The notes beneath the pieces are model-generated. The model ran no database searches. It worked only from the letters and a program-made list of their open reading frames with translations, and had not been told where the DNA came from. Shown piece after piece: positions 59,601 to 64,000 of a DNA stretch of 64,000 nt. Source of the DNA: Karalla daura (Eukaryota; Chordata; Actinopteri; Chaetodontiformes; Leiognathidae); assembly GCA_029224185.1 (NCBI GenBank), contig CM055188.1, positions 20,124,497-20,188,496 on the forward strand. The letters are read 5' to 3'. How positions within the stretch are numbered: position 1 is the first letter of the stretch; every line of letters starts with the position of its first letter. The position numbers and the translations under genes are program-made.

Positions 59601-62239
59601 AACTGTGAAAACTGTGAAATTAAGACATAGTTAAACACAGTTTTTGGAGACAGTTTGTGTTGTTCAAGTTTAAATTAAGACTACAGTGCCATGTCATGTA
59701 GCTACTCAACCTTTATGTCTCCAAAGCAAAACCACACGATGCTGATGTATTTGCAGCTGAGTCAGCTGTCTCAGGCTCCACTTCATGTTCTTAAGCCTGC
59801 ACTTTAAAATACCTCCCATGGGTGGGGGAGGCTGACTCACACCTTCCTTCCCTTCCTGGCTACTCTGTGGCGTAAGCAGAACATCGTGAGGAACACGAGA
59901 CTGCAGCACCACACCCTCCTTGAGGATCCTCCTATTTGACCCAGCACCACCATCATTGCTGCCCACCTCACGCACGACTAACACGGTCGCTGCAGTGCTT
60001 GAGGATGGCCTGTGGTGGGCACTGTGGCAGCAGAGGGAAAAGAGAGGAGAGCAGCTGGATTTGTCCTACAGCTGCTGGAATGTCACAGCAACTGCTCCCA
60101 GTGATGGTGCAGCATTAAAGACCCCTCCCCCCCAACAAAGACTGCACTCACGCTCCCCTGCTCCAGTTTTCCTCTTGTATGAAACTAAACTATGAGGCCT
60201 CAGCAGTCAGGTGGACGTATACCACACACCGAACTCCTACAAGGGTCTTGCTGAACTGTGTCCATGTCTGAAATACTGATTAATTCCAGTCATATATTTT
60301 ATATTACTAATAAGAGTTTGCCCTTTTGAGGCTCCTCAAAAATGACTTTTGCAACAAAAAGGATAACAGACAGGACAATTTGTTAAGTGATTGAAGGATG
60401 ATTAAATGGATGAACACGTTGGTTATTTTCATTAGCTTCTTGTAGTTTGCATCCTTTGATTTGTTTATGTAAACATTTTTATAACCCCAATAAACATTTA
60501 GTGTATTTTCTATCACTTTGCAAATTTGAATTTTTTTTTGGTGAAGGTATGTAACAGTGAAGCCTAAATATTTGTTATTTTTGTTGATATACAACTGACG
60601 GCTCAATGAGCCTCAAACTTCAAAAAATGTTTAAGGAAAGAGAGGGAAGGTGTGAAGTAAGAGAGAAACTTAAAACAACCAAATTTACTACATTAAAAAG
60701 CATATGTATCTGTGGTTGGTGTGAAGCTGTGGAATAGCTAAACAGAAGATCTAAAACAAAGTAAAAACATAATTGAGTTCATGAAGAAATTAAACCATAG
60801 TATAATAAAAAGCCACAAACAGGATTGATCATTGGACAGCAACAGCATTTTCGCTTTATCTGTTGATAATTTTGTTGTCTTCTGTTAAAATGAAACCCTA
60901 AAAGGCATCAAAGGTTTGAATTAAATTAAGTATCAAAGCCACTACTACCTTACTAGTTTTCGATCTATGCAACATTTATGAATTAAGTTGGAATTAGTGA
61001 ATGCACAACTGAATGTTAAGTGATTACTGATTGGTGATTGACTGTAAATGTACACTTTATAAATCTAAATGGGATCTAAATGAATATGTTTAATGTGTTT
61101 CTTTGGTTCAGGGGTTTTGGGCTTTTAAGAATCCACACTGTGAATGTGTGAGGTCAAAATGGCTGCAATGGAAACAAGGTCAAATATACCTAAGTCTGCC
61201 TGAATACCTCTGAGACAAATCCTTCTTTACAGTACTGTGACTGCAGGACCTGGACTACACTGCTGCAGGATGAATGGAAAGAAACCACAGAGTGAGTGAG
61301 TGCAGCATTTTTTTCTATCAATGTTAATGTCTCCGTGACATCATGCAGCGTAGCTGCAGCTTCAGCTAACATGCTTTACGCTGCTCTGCTGCCTGCATTG
61401 GCTATATTTAGCTCTGCTGGGATGCTGGAAGCAGCTCTGACTGCAGGAGCTGAGAGAGAGAGAGAAAGACAGAGAGAGGGGGAGAGAGAGGGATGAAAGG
61501 TTTAACCCTTTGCAGCCAAGATACTGGAGGAATGCTCGCTCCTTGGAAGAAAATCAAAGGAGAGGCATCTGGAACAACGCCAGCTCAAGGACGATATCCC
61601 CGTTTGCTTGAATGATAATTATCCCTGAATTATCTCACAAAAGACTCGACTTTGACTGATAAGGCAGGGACAGTGTCTGCTGAAAGACACAGAGTGTCTG
61701 AGAGACAAACGCACTGCTACAGTCTAAAATCAATTACTCGTGTCCATCACTTGCTCAAAGCAGACTCTGTGAATAAGGTTCACATCTATATGTGTTCCGG
61801 CATACACTCTGCACAGCTCATTTCTTCATGGGTTGCATACACTGATATTAAAACATCCAAAAGGAGACACAAGGATCTTCAGAAAATAAATAAGATGATA
61901 ATCTTATTTCCTTCTTTCATCCACAGACACAAAGTTCAAACTAATAAAAGCTGTTTTATAATGTGAGTTGATTTATCAACTGACACCCTTGTTGATTAGT
62001 TAACAAGGAGTATCCAACATTTGACTAGCAAGAGATGTGTGGTAAAACTGGACACAACCTGTGGGGGAGGACGTTCAGATATAGGGCATGAAAACAAATG
62101 GCTCTAGCAGGTAGCTAGAGTGTGTGTGTGTGTGTATGTATATCCAGGCACCTCATCAAACCACAGCATGGCAGTAGTCAGTGAAAGACCAGACAGTAGC
62201 ACTCACCTGGCAGTCGAAGTCTTGAAAGTTGCGTGCGTT
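44926..62239 (-). CDS. ndrg3: NDRG family member 3, partial (first long-form exon not seen)
   Basis: N-myc downstream-regulated protein with an alpha/beta-hydrolase fold that lacks catalysis. Human NDRG3 is a lactate- and oxygen-regulated signalling protein. Exons on the - strand: 62239-62207, 53173-53068, 52962-52842, 52621-52559, 51660-51600, 50790-50704, 49300-49244, 48868-48765, 48449-48384, 48116-48065, 47975-47928, 47825-47790, 47705-47654 and 45098-44926, giving 352 residues plus stop. The first exon reads NARNFQDFDCQ, as in NDRG3, and the next EHDIETPHGVLHV. GVGAGAY replaces the nucleophile elbow, so no serine hydrolase triad is expected. ADCGGLPQVVQPGKL and the ending GPQTMEVSC favour NDRG3 over NDRG4 or NDRG1. 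The serine/threonine-rich tail after TRLARSRT resembles SGK-type sites. All exon phases agree. The exon with the usual MDELQ start should lie upstream, beyond or near the right edge. Confidence 0.9.
45099..47653. other. Last intron of ndrg3
   Basis: It holds a GA-rich tract (about 45112-45163), a poly-A run (45257-45280), and no recognised exon. A 169-codon open frame on the - strand near 45674-46183 has no family resemblance and no usable splice context. Confidence 0.5.
49301..50703. other. ndrg3 intron with a dispersed repeat
   Basis: The intron contains a decayed copy of the teleost repeat (about 49739-49960), starting 'CAGTGGTTAGTGCTGTTACC' and including 'CCTCACAGTCCAAAAACATG'. Nothing else is recognised. 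Confidence 0.6.
50791..51599. other. ndrg3 intron without recognised content
   Basis: About 0.8 kb of unique-looking sequence. I see no exon, RNA gene or repeat in it. Confidence 0.5.
51661..52558. other. ndrg3 intron with a dispersed repeat
   Basis: A decayed copy of the teleost repeat lies at about 51880-52060, starting 'GTGGTTGAGTGGCTACCACA' and ending near 'GAGTGTGAGAGTGAATGG'. The remainder shows no feature. Confidence 0.55.
53174..56931. other. Long ndrg3 intron
   Basis: It holds a poly-A/GA run (54430-54467), a TG run (54796-54825), a GGAGGA-rich block (about 55243-55288), and a long CA repeat at 56616-56689. No exon besides the candidate alternative first exon at its upstream end was recognised. 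Confidence 0.5.
56616..56689. repeat. (CA)n microsatellite in ndrg3
   Basis: About 37 uninterrupted CA units (TG in the ndrg3 transcript). Confidence 0.98.
56932..56982 (-). other. ndrg3: Candidate alternative first coding exon of ndrg3
   Basis: On the - strand an ATG at 56982-56980, with A at -3, opens a 17-codon frame beginning MSAILDLDQIACSGNG. It ends in the strong donor GTG|GTGAGT at 56932. Its phase (0) is exactly that needed to join the exon at 53173 (EHDIET), giving a protein of 358 residues. The sequence upstream in the - direction is pyrimidine-rich, with a CCAAT box at 57355-57351. An internal promoter making a short-start isoform is the simplest reading. Confidence 0.6.
56983..62206. 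other. Longest ndrg3 intron visible, including possible internal promoter
   Basis: The first part (about 57045-57480) is strongly purine-rich on the + strand, with repeated GGAGGA. It could belong to the promoter of the alternative first exon. A reverse-oriented copy of the teleost repeat lies at about 58540-58700. A GC-richer block at about 59800-60190 has no recognisable coding content. The remainder is AT-rich. Confidence 0.45.
58540..58700 (-). repeat. Dispersed teleost repeat, copy E (reverse)
   Basis: On the - strand it reads 'CCTCCCACAGTCCAAAAACA', then 'GGGACTCTAAATTATCAGTA' and 'GGTGTGAATGTGAGAGTGAT'. These are the same blocks as copies A and B, interrupted by a CA run. Confidence 0.65.
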
Positions 62240-63103
62240 CTGTAAGAAGAATTAAAGAGTGTTAAAACGGTGAAAATAGTAACCCTGCTGTGCATTTTAT
62301 GTAACAGTCTGATAGAAGATCAACATGCGCAGAGAGATTGACACTACAGTGTGGTACAGAATTGCACAGAATTGCGTCATTTAGTATTAATCAATTGTGA
62401 TCAGTGTGACTGGACAATGATATGCTGTGGTGGACTTCATGTGCCCATTCATAGATTAATGTATCAGACTGATTGTGACAACAGGATACATAATTGTATC
62501 CATCCACATTTAACACTGCAGTGAATATTTGTTGACTACAGTTCTGATATAAGCACTAAAGTCTTTCCACAAACTTTATGCATGAGCTATAGGCGTGTCT
62601 ATTTACAGTGCAGGGAGTGATGAAGTAGATGAGCCGTGAGGCAAGACTGGGGCAGCACCGCTCACACTCTGGGCTCTGGTGGGAGTCAATAGTAGGCCAG
62701 AGCAGCAGGGAGCCCATGGGTGGAGAGGCAGATGGTGACTGCCTTGAGTCTCTCATACTGAACCAGCAGCAAAAATAATCTAAAGCTAGTGCTGTTAATG
62801 CAGAGGGGCAGAACTGAAAGCCTTTCCAACAAAGAGCTGCATTGACATGCTGCACAGAGTGAAACACAATCTTCTTTCTTTCTACGGATCTCTCTCAACA
62901 CCACATTTGAAGTTTTCCCATTGTGGGACCAATGAAGGAATATTCTATTCTCTTCTATTCATGCATCCATTGCTAAGAAACCACACATCCTCCCATGTTG
63001 TGTTCCACCACTGTGTCTCTATCTATCTCTCCGTCTATCTATCTCTGTTGATCTAGCTATCTATCTCTATATATACATATATGCATATATAAATATATAT
63101 CTA

Positions 63104-63169
<66 letters not shown>

Positions 63170-64000
63170 TATCACATCTACACATAAAACCTTTTACTTA
63201 CAGTACCTACAGTCACTCATTTTCCATGTTTTCGAGGGTATGTGGGAACCCTGATATTTGGGTAGTGACCACTATCAGTCCATTCTATATGGTAAAAATA
63301 ACAGTAACATTCAAACAGTGCGAGAGAAAAGCGTCCTCACTGGGGTTGCAACAAATGATTATTTAAAAAAAATAATGTGACTAATCAGATTATTTTCTCA
63401 ATTAGTTGTCTGGTCTAGTTTGGTCCTCAGAGTTTACCAAGTCTGAGATGAAGACCTCTAACATCTTGTTTTGTCCAGAAATCAAAGATACTGAATTTAC
63501 TGTCACAGTCTAGTCTAGTCTAAGAGGAACACTCAAATTTTAAAATGTCCATAAAATGTCCACAAAAATATTTGTTTAATGTTTAAATTGGTGATTGTGT
63601 TAGCTGTGGATTACTTCATTAGCCGTTACAACTTGCTGCAGGACTAGCTCTCAGTTACACAGGTCCTTTCCCAAAAACTGTTTGCCTTTATAATGAGCCA
63701 GCCACTAGGTGGTGTGAGAGGTCAGTGGCAGCATCCTTCATTCAGATGATCTGTGTGATGTGTATCCTCTGCCCTGTCACCTCAAACAGGAGGTTTACAC
63801 CATGTGACAAGCAGCCTCACAACAGAAATGCACTGCTGCTACACACCGAGGCAGCATCGCTCTCCTCAGACCTGAGGCTTTCACTACTTGTCTTTCCTCT
63901 GTGGACGACTGTCTGTGACAGTTGCCTGGGGGGAGAACAAAACACTTGTGTGTAATAACCACAGACACGCCCGGTTGATAATCAGCTGTTGTGGCAAAGA
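62240..64000. other. Right-hand end of the window, ndrg3 intron or upstream DNA
   Basis: I looked for the usual NDRG3 start exon (MDELQ...KPLL) on the - strand and did not find it. A compound TATC/TCTC/TA/CA low-complexity tract fills about 63017-63172. Nothing else is recognised. Confidence 0.5.
63017..63172. repeat. Compound TATC / TA / CA simple repeat
   Basis: Adjacent runs of TATC, CT, alternating TA and CA dinucleotides. It is likely to be length-variable. Confidence 0.9.

Noticed and set aside
59706..60195. GC-richer block within the ndrg3 intron as an extra exon
   Set aside because: Neither strand gives a phase-compatible exon with NDRG-like sequence.
63017..63172. Tandem repeats as a possible CRISPR-like or satellite array
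   Set aside because: They are di- and tetranucleotide microsatellites in vertebrate DNA, without spacers.

Overview
The window is vertebrate nuclear DNA, almost certainly from a ray-finned (teleost) fish. Genes are split into many short exons by compact GT-AG introns. The DNA is rich in CA/TG, GATA and GAAA microsatellites and holds decayed LINEs and a dispersed repeat of teleost type. The three genes recognised are orthologs of human chromosome 20q11 genes.

Layout: (1) 1 to about 17.9 kb is intergenic, with three decayed LINE pieces, microsatellites, a possible P2X7-like coding relic and GC-rich segments that may be conserved regulatory DNA. (2) About 18.07-33.9 kb on the + strand is a complete myosin heavy chain gene, best matched to MYH7B, with 43 coding exons encoding 1941 residues. 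It has a TATA box, an estrogen-related-receptor type site beside it, and the microRNA miR-499 in intron 18. (3) 34-37 kb is intergenic and contains a decayed copy of one exon of the next gene. (4) 37.4-41.1 kb on the - strand is sla2, a Src-like SH3-SH2 adaptor of 253 residues in seven coding exons. (5) About 44.1 kb to beyond the right half of the window on the - strand is ndrg3, an NDRG-family alpha/beta-hydrolase-fold protein. Its 3' end and 14 coding exons are present, and the first exon of the long form lies outside the window or was not seen. A second candidate first exon lies near 56.95 kb.

The genes do not form one pathway. myh7b and miR-499 act together as a slow/oxidative muscle programme: one promoter should make both the motor protein and the microRNA. 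sla2 and ndrg3 are neighbours in the same order and orientation in human, so this is old linkage rather than functional coupling. I see no undescribed system. The most useful leads are the receptor site at the myh7b promoter, a CA repeat beside a frame-shifting 28-nt exon, the decayed sla2 exon copy, the unusual Sla2 SH3 domain and the alternative ndrg3 start. All exon boundaries were read by eye from splice sites and reading phase; no alignment or search was run.
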